Positions 1-13,400 of a stretch of DNA of 64,000 nucleotides are shown piece after piece; position 1 is the first letter of the stretch, and each line of letters begins with the position of its first letter. The notes below the pieces were generated by a model. The model saw only the letters and a list, made by a program, of their open reading frames with translations, was not told the origin of the DNA and searched no databases. This DNA comes from Episyrphus balteatus. Taxonomy: Eukaryota; Arthropoda; Insecta; Diptera; Syrphidae. Location of the stretch: contig NC_079136.1 of assembly GCF_945859705.1 (NCBI RefSeq), positions 82,708,867 to 82,772,866 of the forward strand, given 5' to 3'. The position numbers and the translations under genes are program-made.

Positions 1-1447
1 TTTTGAATGGTTTTCGAGATATAATATTTAAAAGTTTTTTTTTCTATTTTTACTTGCTCTTTAAAGCAATTATTGGTTATGGCAAAAAATGCTTCCAGGT
101 TATAATTAAAACCAACATTACGATGATGTAGAAGTTCAAAATAGTGGTTTCGATGGCAGATTTATCATTATAAAAAACTGTCTCAGACTGTCTTCATTTT
201 GCTGGTTTTGCTTTAAATTGTAAAACAAATATCACTAAATATAGATATGAAAGTACATATTTTATAATTTTACATACATAATTTGCTTAACATTATTTGA
301 TTAACTTATTTAAATTTATTTTAGCTCGTTTAGACATTTATTACCAAGTTATACTTTGTTTAATCATGTAGTACATTCATTGTACGAGTATGATGTCTAG
401 AGGCTAGGTTAAAAATACCTAAATGCTTAAGATAATTAAAGAAGACTTTTTTATCTACATATATTTAAAACCAAAAACAATAACCTTATGATAGCAAATC
501 AGCTTGAAAAAAAAAAGAATATGCGAATGTTTTCAAAAACAAAAACACCATCTTTTATTCAGAGCTATCACCCGAATCACTATTTTTTTGTTTAATTTAT
601 GTTTTGACTTGAATTAATAAATTAGGTACGAAAACCAGCTTCATATAATTAAATGGTCAAAAGCAATGTTTTTAAAACTCTGTTTGGTTAATATGAATTT
701 ATTTTGATCATTAATTTGCTGGGTTAACATAGACTAAAATAAAATACGGGCTGGTATAAAGAAAGAGTCAAAGAACTTCAGAAATACAGTAGCGAAAAAA
801 AAATGCAAACGAAAGAGGTTTAAAGAGTTTTGAACAAGAACTAAGTTACCAAATTTGGATTATTGAAACTGTTTTATTTTCATTAAACAGAGTCAATTTG
901 TGGAATATTTTTCTCCAAAACCATTATTTGGTCAAAAGCCTACCTAAATATGCGTTTTTAGACGAGCAAAAAAATGCAAATGTTTTTATGTTTGCATTTT
1001 ATTGTATTTTTGAGATATTTCAGAATCCCACATTGACTTATTTCAATACCCGTGACACGCTGCTAGTATAGATACTACAATATAACTTTATACCACATGT
1101 GTGTCAGAGAATACCAAGCTAGTATCAGGAAAACACCATGGTATAAATATAGGGTTTTTAGCGTAGTATAATATATACATATATATACTAGAAGAGTGCC
1201 TGAGGTATAATATTCTTATCTCGATCGAGGTGTGAATGATAAATTTAAATTCCCTTTCGAATTAAGGAAAACTAAGATTTGAACAAGAACATCTTAAATC
1301 AGTTTTTTGAATCTCGAAAGTTAGACCTTTTAACTTCACAGCTTCACGTCGAAGATTGAACCCCTATCGGTCCTCTCATAATAAGCAATTGAACTTCAGT
1401 TTTAAAACATAATCTATTTACTTATCAATCACAAATCAGATTTAATT
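1..1447. other. Upstream non-coding region with a truncated copy of dispersed repeat A
   Basis: No coding exon is recognised here. Bases ~47-170 match the end of a dispersed repeat (called A here) also present at 9258-10041 and 21806-22528: a start like TTTTTACTTGCTC, then a stretch resembling ATTACGATGATG and AGTGGTTTCGATGG. The remainder is AT-rich DNA. The promoter and 5' UTR of the type II PI4-kinase gene must lie in or before this stretch, but no convincing core promoter could be identified. Confidence 0.5.
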
Positions 1448-4400
1448 ATGACAGATAATTTATCAAATTCAAGTGATTCGGACTCAATTCAACAAAAATG
1501 CGAGTGTAAGGAATGTGATTGTAATTGTTCAGATTTATGCAATCTTGCGACAACGCTATCTAATTGTAACCAAAATCAATTATATTTAAATTCAATATAC
1601 GAATTTAATACGAAAAGTGGTCGCAAGTGTTGCTGCATAAATTGTCCCCTTAAAAATTTATGTAAGTAAATTATTTTGAAGTAGTTATATGTATAGAACT
1701 TTCTAATGTTTTTTTCATTGTAGCGGCGCCATTTTTTAAATTTGATTTCATTTAATTTTTTTTTTGTAATTAAACTTACATACCTGGCTTATGACATACT
1801 TAAGAAGTTTTTTTCTACCACTTTAATATTTAAAAAATCTCTACAAAAACACCAGCACTTAGATTGGTCTGAACCCCTTTATTGAATTACCAGTTTTAAG
1901 AATGGATGGAGTATGTAAATCTAAAATTTTCCAAAAATTATTTAAATGGAAATGCGTCTATAGACATAGAAAAGTTAACGGTTCAATGAAGTCATTCCAA
2001 AATTTCGTTTAATATTTCATTTGATTGAAAACATTTTTACTCATGGCCATTTAAATAATATCAACTTTTGTCCTCAAAGTTTGTTTTTGCTTTGGATATT
2101 CACGCTTAAAAACATAAATCTGACACTTGCAAGGATACTCTGTATGAATAAATTTAGAAAACCTTTATACTTAACAGTTAAAACCATTACAACGATTTGT
2201 CTGCTTTGTTTTACTTATGAGGTGAATATATGTAGATGACACCCTTTGAATGTTTGAAATTAAATGCCACATTTATTCGGACTAGAAAATCCAAATAATT
2301 GGTTTATAGTTTACTTTTTCATTTATTTATCAAAATGTCCTCATAATCTAGAATACTAAATCAAGGCCACCAAGAAACTAATAAAATTTGTATACAAAAT
2401 TACATGTGATTACACACAGGTAGGGTATTATTTATTAGGTATATTATTATTTATTTAAGAATCTTTGAATTATCGATTTAAAAGTTTGAGGAAATTAACA
2501 AGACAAATGACTAAATTCACATTCAAAAATGTCTCTGCACACAAATTTGTGTTTAGTTGTTGAAACCGGGAAGAAACAAAATTAAAATGCTTTTACTTTT
2601 TTTGTTGTTGATGAAATGACGACCAGTAAACCAAATGTGTACATTTAATTAAATTTAGATAATGATAAAAAAATGCGAATATTTCCAATTGATATTTTTC
2701 ATTGGCGAGTTCGACGCCACAAAATAATTGTTTTAAGAACGAATTTCTTTAGTAAGTGTCGACGATATCCTTTTCAGTAGAGGCAGTAAAGATTTCGACA
2801 GAGGCGGCGGAAGGGGTGTGCGGAGTGTGCCCCCGCACACGGCCCCGCTCTTAGAGGGGCCCCGCGGTCGCTAAATGAAAATGTCTCAGATATAATAAAA
2901 TCCGAAAAACCATGTCTCTTCTCTTTATTCAAAACAATCAAATAATTGAAATTGGCTTGTTTCCACTCGATTTCCATAATTCCATCGAGATGAGTCGAAG
3001 CATACATTGGCCACTTTTTGCAAAAAAAGGAAAGAAAAAATAAATTAAACAATTTAAGATTATTGTTTTTTTTTTTTTTTCTCAACTGAAGCAGATAATT
3101 AGTTTGCCCAGCAACTTGGATTATATAAAATTTTGCTTTTAAAATTCCCAATTAAATTTAAAATACAAAATCTCAGTGATAAAAACTGTTTTTTTTTTTT
3201 CTATTTTTCAATTTTGTATAGGTATTTAAAATTGTATAAAATAAGTTTTTGTAAAGGTTAAGAATGGGTAAACTTTACTTCCCTTCAAAAAATTCTTTGC
3301 TCGCTTACGCTCGCAATTTATATAAACTGGTTTTTTACACTTTCTAGAAATTTGAACACTTTGTTACTTAGGACTTAAGAACATTTCTGTTTTCCGCCGC
3401 CAATTTAATGATTAAAAAGGACCATTTTCGCTGTTCGAAATTCCGTATTCGAACACATTTTGCGGATTCATTGATGTTTCAAAATACGGACGGATTTACA
3501 ATCCACAAAACTTTAAGAACCCGTTTTAAATCAAAAATTTTGCTCAAACAAACATGCGAATAATTTATCAGTTATTTCGTAAAAAAAAAATTAAATGATT
3601 GATAAGTATCTAACAGAGAAAAGCAAACATCAACAAAAACAATTCCAATTTTTTATATATCTTCCTGTATTTAGCAGGGGGAGCCCCTTGGTTTTTTTCG
3701 GTCTCTTCTTCTTCAACTCAAAAGCAAAATTGAATCACCAATTAAAAGAAGCAATAAGTCCTCAATATTCCTAAAATTACATTTTGATGTAAATCTTGTC
3801 TCTATACAAAAGAAAGAAAAAAAAAAAACGATTTTCTAATAGAAATCTATGGAGTTTGGTATTAACAGCATAAGTTCATTTTTTTCGAAAATCTATTTTC
3901 GTTTGGTCTTAACTGCATAACTCTAAGTAAACTAGTTCCAAAGATATTCAATGGCCCTAACCACACTTAACTCCTTTTTTCTAAAATTATATTTTATCAT
4001 AATGGCATAACTCCAACTTGTGCTGTTTTGACCAATCAAAAATGTTTATACTTTTAAATAAGTGTTTGGTCAAAACAGCACAACTAAGTTCCTTCGTTCG
4101 AAAAATTAAAATTCTTTAAAAAAAATATATAGGACACAACTCGAAATAATCTTATTCTTGAACGAAAAATAGTTTGGTCAAAACAACATATCTTACTAAA
4201 AAACATATAAATACACTTAAAAAATATTTATTCTTACTTTATTTGTGTAAATATTATCACAACAAAAGCATTACTGTTAAAAAAAGAGCCAAGTTCTCCT
4301 ATGTTGAAGTTATGCTAGCACAAAAAGTACTGAAATGTAAAAGTGTACCAAGTTCTAAAGCTTGGCTTTAAATTTGTATAAATAAAATGTTGATTGTTCT

Positions 4401-7400
4401 CTTGACAATTTTTCTTTAAATTACCGATTTTTAAAGCTATTTGAAAAATTGCCAAGTAAAAAATCAACATTTTATGTATACAAATTTAAAGCCAAGCTTT
4501 AGAACTTGGTACACTTTTACATTTCAGTACTTTTTGTGCTAGCATAACTTCAACATAGGAGAACTTGGCTCTTTTTTTAACAGTAATGTTTTTGTTGTGG
4601 TTTCACTTCTTTTTGCAAGGTATTGCTCAGAGAAAATGGGCGGTTACCACGACCCTTGTCTAAAATTGTCAAATTTTAAATTTTTTCTTTTGTATAAACT
4701 CCCAGGTCTACCATTCTACCAAATTTTAATGTTATACGAAAGTTAGAAATGCTCTATAATATTTGATGAAAATTCACCGGAAATAGGCAGTTGCCACGCC
4801 CCCTGGCTGAAATTCTCAAATTTTAAATTTTTTAATTTGAATAAACAACCAGCTCTAACATTCTACCAAATTTCAAGGTTCTACGATAATCAGAAGTGCT
4901 CTATAATATTTTATGAAAATTGATCTATCCACATTTATCTATCGACATTTATCTATCCACATATATCTATCCTTATATATCTATCCACATTTATCTATCC
5001 ACATATATCTATCCACATTTATCTATCCACATTTATCTATCGACATATATCTGTCGACATTTATCTATCGACATTTATCTATCCACATTTATCTATCCAC
5101 ATATATCTATCCACATATATCTATCCACATATATCTATCCACATTTATCTATCGACATTTATCTGTCGACATTTATCTATCCACATACATATATCTATCG
5201 ACATTTATCTATCGACATTTATCTATCGACATTTATCTATCGACATTTATCTATCGACATTTATCTATCCACATATATCTATCCACATTTATCTATCGAC
5301 ATTTATCTGCCGACATTTATCTATCCACATACATATATCTATCGACATTTATCTATCGACATTTATCTATCGACATTTATCTATCGACATTTATCTATCG
5401 ACATTTATCTATCCACATTTATCTATCCACATATATCTATCCACATTTATCTATCGACATTTATCTATCGACATTTATCTATCGACATTTATCTATCCAC
5501 ATTTATCTATCGACATTTATCTATCGACATTCTACCAAATTTCAAGGTTCTACTAACGTGAGACTAGCCTAACCGCATTCTTAGAACCATCAAATAAAGA
5601 AGTTGTGCAGTTATTTGCGTTTTGCTAACAATAAGATGAGATGGATTTATTCCCCTTTTCCAATTGGTAATTCAATTGATATTTTTATATTCTAAAAAAG
5701 AAACTGACGAAAACAAGAATTTCTACATTAAAATAAATAGCTATATTATATTGTACCAATTTTAGAAAAGTACAATTTAATCAAAAAAGCAATCAAGAGT
5801 TAGTTTTTATTTTGATGAAGAAAGTTTGATTTTTATTTGAATTGTCAAATTTTAGAAAATTTCGCATTTAATTTTTCTGAAATTTGGAATGTAGATTAAA
5901 AATTTCTGCAAAATTTCATATCAATTTTACTTAAAATAGTTTTTTTCCGAAAAATGTTTATAGCGATTTCTAACGATTTTGATTTTTTCTAAAAACGCGC
6001 CCTAATAAAAGAAATCAAATTGCTGAAATTCATTCTAGATGCTGTTTTTTTGTTTGATTTGAAGAACGAATTATTTTTTTTTTTGATATGTACCTACGTT
6101 TTAGAACATTTAACAAAAAATCTTATTTATATAAAAAGTTTTAAAAATTAAAGCAATCTGAAACTTAAGAAAAAGTTCGTGAGATCGAGTCGTGCATTTT
6201 GTTTTTCATCTACAGCCCTGTTCCATTGGAAGTGGTAGTCTTCTAATTCTTCTAAAAATGAATGGTTTCTTGACTGGATAAAATCTTATTTAAAAGTACG
6301 AACACAGTTTGTCATCTTTAAGAAAAGTATATCTAAGCAAATTGATGTCTTATCCGGAGTTCCACAGGGTAGCCACATTGGACCACTTTTATTTATCCTT
6401 TTTCTCAATGATATTTCTAAGGATATTTCGTATTGTAAAATTCTCAAATTTGCTGACGACTTCAAACTTTTTTACGGTTATTCGAACCCAAATGGCTATT
6501 TATTTCTACAACACGACATTGACAGAATATTTGAATGGTGCAATACAAATGGAATGGAACTTAACAAAAAAAAGTGCAAAGTAATGTCCTATTCGAGGAG
6601 CAGGAACCCCTATTTATCTTACTACTTTGTTGAAGAATACATGATCGAAAGAGTTGAACATTTCAATGACTTAGGAGTCTTATTTGATACAAAGCTGTCG
6701 TTCAACCCTCATATTGACATCATCACAAGCAAGGCAAGGAGTCGCCTCGGTTTTATAATGAGGTTCTCAAAAGAATTCAATGATCCTCATATTCTAAAGG
6801 TTTTGTATTGTGCTCTCGTCCGTCCCATCGTTGAATATTGTAGCTGTATATGGTGTCCTAGCTACGACGTAGCCATAAATAAAATTGAAAGTGTTCAAAA
6901 ACGCTTTTTACTATTTGCTCTTCGACATCTCCCTTGGGACCCGAATCTAAATCTTCCGGCTTATGAAAATCGCTTAAAGCTTCTTGGACTGTCGACACTT
7001 AAGAAACGGAGAGAAGTCACCAATGTTCTTTTTGTCTACCAACTTATATCCGGATCAATCAATTCACCTTCTATCCTCAGCATGCTGAACATCAACACTC
7101 GCCCAAGACTTACTCGCAACCCTTCATTTTTTTATACGGCTTCATCCAGAGTTAACTATGGAATTAATGAGCCTGTTAATATTATGTGCATGGACTTTAA
7201 TCAATATTATCAAAACATAGATTTTAATTTATCAAAAAATATTTTAAAGACGAAACTATTGAATTGTTAATTATGATTTCTTAAATTTTTTAAAATAACT
7301 ATTGTTACTATTTTAACAACTTAGACACGTAGTCTGTAGTTGAATAAATAAATAAATAAATAAATAGTAGATATTTTGGTTAATCTAGTACTATCATATA

Positions 7401-10400
7401 CTGTCTTGGAAATCGCTAGTAAACTACTAGTAGTACTTTGCCACCTCCCAAAGGAACAGGGCTTACATTGAAATGAAACGTTTTGTCTTAAGCTTGTTAT
7501 TAGAATTTTGAACTTGATACTTGATACTTTTTTTCAAAATAATAGTCCAAATTCATTTTCTCAGGGGCCCCGAAAATTTACTCTAGCACACGCCTCATTT
7601 TGGTCTAGCGCCGCCTCTGGATTTCGAATTCTAACTTACATTTTTAATGTCTTGACTGAATGGATAAAATGCAAAAGAGGGTTTGTTTTATCAAACCACA
7701 AAACAAAAAAAAAAACAAACCCTTAAACAAAACAAAAACTTTAAAAAGTATCTTACTCATAAGCCAAAATATTTATTTGTGTTATTGCCGTTGTTTTTTT
7801 TACGGATTGTTCATTGTGCAAAAAATGAAATATTTTTTTAAAGTGGTTATTAATTTAAATTAGATGAGCAATAAAAACAATTTTTGTATTATGCAACTTT
7901 TCGAACATTGAACAAATGATTTATTTTATTAATGAGTGATTTGCTCCCAAAAAATAATTTTTTTCAAATAGAAAACTTACGTATATTATAAAGAACAACG
8001 ACGACAACACTTAAAATGTCGTGTTATACCCTTTTTTCAAATCCAATAAACAAAACTTTAAAAATCGAATTGTTTTAATGAAAAATTTTATTGTCAAACT
8101 TAAAAATTGGATTTTTGTATTTTTAAATTGTTTTTTTTTCCAATTTCCGAAATTTTAAATCACATTCATAAATGTGCATTTCATGAAATATTTCTGTACA
8201 AATAATCTTAAGGATTCAGGCCAAATTTATTTCCATCATTGTTGTTCAACAAGTTTAAAGGTTGTCTAAAGATAGACCCTATTTTGGGAATTGAAAAATG
8301 TTCACTTTAATGTCCCTTGGGCCATAACTTTAAATAACTGTGCTAAAAATCAGAACTACCAAATTTTGCACACGGTCTATTTTTTAGGGTTATTTTAGTG
8401 CTGTTTTACAAATTTTTCAAAATTTAATTAATTTCGTTTTTATTTTCTTGCAGATGATCCGGAATTTCACGAAATTATAACACAAGCTGAGATCGCTATT
8501 GAGCATGGTATATATCCAGAACGAATATACCAAGGAAGTAGTGGTTCCTATTTTGTTAAAAATCCTGCGGGGGTAAGTTTAAATCAAATAGACATTAAAA
8601 CAAAATTGAAATATTATTAAGATCATATTTTAAAGCTTCAAAGTCCGCTTTATAAATTTTAAGGTATTGATTTAAAAGCGATTAACATAAAGAAGCAAGA
8701 ACAAGTGCTATGCACATTGATTCCAAATCGGGGAATTCTTTCATGTAAGCACATTGAAAGAATTTTGGATGTGAATTGAACAATTAATTTTATATCTTAT
8801 ATATTTGAAAATTCGGATCAAAGGCAATGCCATATTTTGTTTAAGTAGGTAGATGAGAATGGAAAACACAAAAACTTCTAGATAAAACATCAATATTTAA
8901 TATTTTACCCATGGTTTTTATAACAATGTTTCATTTCAAATTATGTACCAATAATATAATGGAAGCTTTTTCTTCAGCAAACAAGATTAAATGGTTATAA
9001 AGTTAATGTCCTTCAAGTTGCACGAAAAACTAATTAAACTTAGCCAAATTAGACACAGACTAAATTTCGAAAAAATGGATTGCTTTTTCAATGATATAAA
9101 CTGGTTAACAAGCGTCTCTATGTCCTCTTTATATATGACCTGGAGCCTGCATTAAAGTTTTTCATATTTATATACTATTTGAAGAGGTCACTACAAAATT
9201 CCTATAATTGTCCTCTTTATTATATTCGAATGACCGTCTTATTAAATCGACTTTTTGACAAAAATGCACGACTGGGGCCGCACGCACTTGCTCTTGCAGT
9301 TCAAAGCACTTTTATGTTAGCTTACTTGTAGATTATAAGAGCTTCCTCTCTATAAATTTTTAAGAAATTTGGTTGGTGTAGGGGAAGAGACGGTATGGAA
9401 GCCAAATGTTAGTTAAATAAAAATTTTTTCCATTTGACATGACTTTATTGAGAAAAACTAAAAATGCAGTTTTACTGCAATTACTTTGAATATTACGTAT
9501 GCAAAATTTTATCAAAATGATTAGAGCCATTTTTGAGAAAATTGCAATAACTCCATAATAATGTACGGGAAGAGCCGACACCCGCGATTTAAAAAAATGT
9601 AAAGACCATATTTCCACTATCCGTATTTTTTGAGCAAAACTAAAAACGCAGTTATGTTAGATCTATGTACAGCATTACGTGTGTTAAATTTAATCAAAAT
9701 CGTTAGAGCCGTTTTCGAGAAAATTGCAATAACTCAAAAATTTTGTATGGGAGGTATACGTTCTAAGCGAGATATTAAAAAACAAAAAAAAAAACAACCT
9801 TGGAAATTACGAAAAAAACATCCATACCAAATTTCAAGAAAATCCGTCAACCCGTTTAGTCTGTAGCTACTTGTACAGATGGACGCACGGACGCACCGCC
9901 GCACCGACGCACAGACCGACGGACGTCATGACGAAACCCACTTTTTTGGACTTCTCCATTATCGTAATGTTAGTTTTGATTAAAACCTCGAATTTTTTTT
10001 TTTACACGAAACCAATACTTGCCCTATAGAGCAAGTAAAAATTCAATGAATATAAATCTGAGCCGGTATTCTCTTAAGCCTCCATGTTTTAGCTACATCC
10101 AGATGAACCAAATAAACATCTTTTTTGTGCCAAACTGAAGCACAAGCATCTTCCTAATATAATTTTTCGATGTTGTCCGCGAACCCAACATATTGAACTT
10201 TTTTGTTGCAGATAGTGCTTTGCTTGTTACCACTCGCCCTGAGAACTATCTGCTCCAAAACAAAGTACAGGAAATCACATGATAGTGCATACCCAAATTT
10301 ATTGTATTGTGCATTTTTTTAAACGTCTTACGGCAAATCCAGGATTGCAAGTACAGCATTAGGTGTACAAATTTAAACAACCAGTTATGAAAATCATTTA

Positions 10401-13400
10401 AGAGGTTATAAAACTATTATAAAATGAGTTGGTTAAATTATTAGGTTTTTATTTTCTGTTAGCCGTTAAAATGTTGTCTAAAAAAAATGTTACGCATACA
10501 CCACAGTGACTACCATAGTTAGATTTGTAACTTGATGCGCGTCAGAGTGGAAAACCTCCCGATCGGAGCATTACCTATAGTCTCTGCCCTTCAGATGGCC
10601 TAGCCATCTTAGGCGCTGCACATTTGCTCTCTTCATTACGAGCTGTTGTGTTTCTTGGAAGTATGGTTACCAACCAGTCCGCCACAATGTTCTCCTTTTT
10701 TTAACTTAAGCAAATCCCTGAGCACGGTTTGTTCAAAAACTTGCTTAGAACTCTTCCTTGGTAGATTCTTTAATGCATCGGCAATAATGAACAAACAGTG
10801 AGATTCATTACCCTACCCTGTCTAAAGCAATACACGAAAAAGGCGAATGATTTCTTTCCAGTAAATCAAGAAGGCAAAAAATGCTAAATTTTGCTAGTTA
10901 ATGAGTATAATTTTCTTAAATTCACGCAGGCAATCAACCAGGGAATAGTTGTGAGCAATTATTTAATTTGATTATAGTCGAGTCAAATTAGACATAAAAT
11001 TTGTAAAATCTCGGAATCCAGGGAAAGTCGATGCATCTGAAAAACGAGTATAGGGCTGCATTATAAAAGGGTCAAATAAGAAAGTTAAAAAAAAAAATTT
11101 CACCGCTCTCGATTACAACAGTTTTTATGGACCGTTAACTGTCATTCCGTATGCAAGTGTCAATCGGAATTGCTGTTTCATTTTAGATTTTGATCAAACT
11201 TTGTAGGGATGTTCTCTAGGACTGTAAGGAAGCAAATCCATGATGATTTAATTTTAAGTTGCGTGGTTTCCCCGCTACCCGCATTCGAACTTTTTCAGAA
11301 GGTCATTTTTATGTTATTATAGCTTTGCGTCTACTAAAGATATCTCTTTGTTTGAAACGCCATTTTAAAGCTTAAGAGTATTAATTTTTGAATATATATT
11401 AAAAAATTACGTAATAATTATCCCTGAATTAAAAATAATTTTTGAAAAACTGGTAATTTTGCTGATTTTTCATGGTTTTTGACTGGCTCCAGAACCTTGG
11501 CTATTATATGTAGGAAGCTTATACTTACCAAATATTAAATATAGATGTTTTTCAACAAAATAAATCTAAAATGAACTCGATGGCTGTACTCCTTATGTAA
11601 AAATTTTAAGTTCAAAGTATTGAGTATTTTAAAAAAGCTAATTTTTATATTGTCATTTTCTACGATTTGACTAAACGAAGAAATGTGAAACTTACAGTGT
11701 GTTAAGCTAAGAGTACGAACTAAATATACTATTGATTTCATGCTTCTATCTTATGTCAAACATAGTGCAATCATAGTCTTAAGTAGGGGTTTTTTTGGCT
11801 TTTTAGCATTTTTGCGAATTTTCAAACAAGCGGTACACTAAGAAGATATGAAAATAACACAATTTTATTTAGAGGACTTAAAGCTAAAAGTTTCAACTTA
11901 ACACACTGTTAGTTTCATGTTTCTATCTTTAGTCAAATCGTAAAAAATCATAGTATAAAAAAATATTTTTTCAAAAAACTCAAAACTTTGAACTTAAAAT
12001 TTTTGCATAAGGAGTACAGCCATCGAGTTCATTTTAGATTTATTTTGTTGAAAAATATCTATATTTAATATTTGGTAAGTATAAGCTTCCTACATATAAT
12101 AGCCAAGGTTCTGGAGCCAGTCAAAAACCATGAAAAATCAGCAAAATTACCAGTTTTTCAAAAATTATTTTTAATTCAGGGATAATTATTACGTAATTTT
12201 TTAATATATATTCAAAAATTAATACTCTTAAGCTTTAAAATGGCGTTTCAAACAAAGATATATCTTTAGTAGACGCAAAGCTATAATAACATAAAAATGA
12301 CCTTCTGAAAAAGTTCGAATGCGGGTAGCGGGGAAACCACGCAACTTAAAATTAAATCATCATGGATTTGCTTCCTTACAGTCCTAGAGAACATCCCTAC
12401 AAAGTTTGATCAAAATCTAAAATGAAACAGCAATTCCGATTGACGCTTGCATACGGAATGACAGTTAACGGTCCATAAAAACTGTTGTAATCGAGAGCGG
12501 TGAAATTTTTTTTTTTAACTTTCTTATTTGACCCTTTTATAATGCAGCCCTATACTCGTTTTTCAGATGCATCGACTTTCCCTGGATTCCGAGGTATAAA
12601 GCTAATTTGACTCCACTATTACTTGAAACGGTCGTAACTATCACTATTATTGACCAAAATGTTGGTTTAAAACGACTCAAAAGCCGCGTAACTATACGAC
12701 TAAAAGTTTTTTTTTACATTTGTAACCTTTGTTACTCCTCTAACACGGCCTAAAAACTTTTTATATATTTAAATTTTAAAAAGTTACGAGTAGAAGGAAG
12801 TTGTGGCATCTACATTATAATACCTAATACATTGACTTGAATTATGTATATTAGAGTGACCGCAACTCCCATAGAAAAATTTTTTTGTCGAATTTTTTTC
12901 GGGGGAACCCCATAAAATGTTCCGCCTTTGCAGATTTTTAGATAGCCAAAATTTCAGCTCGATTGGATAACTCTAAATGGTGCCGACACTCGCTCAAAGT
13001 ATCAAAAATCTCTGTTTTTTCACTGTTTTGCGAAGAAAATTAGCTCTAGCTCCCAAACAGATCGGGTTATTTTCACTTTTTATATATTTAATTAAAGGTA
13101 GTGTTGTTACACATAATTCAGATGCTTAATTTGTTAAGTTTTACTAAAAAAGAAAAATATTGTCATCAATTTAAATTTTCAGTACTTACCACAAAAAGAG
13201 CTGAAGTGCAAACTCGATTTAAAATTAAACTTTTTTTTAACTGTTTTCTTCTGCGGATAGGGATAGAATGGATGTTTCTCTATCTCTGGGCCCTCGGGTA
13301 GCAAAAGTATGAGGTATAGTCGTGGGGTGAAAGAGCTATTAACAATGAAACTTTCTTTGTTATTGGATCGATGTAAGGCATCTGATAGAAATGCTTCTCG

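Noticed and set aside
4913..5572. Open frames of 219 and 213 residues with IYLSTFIY-type repeats
   Set aside because: They are translations of the stop-free 14-bp minisatellite in two frames, with no start context, splice logic or homology.
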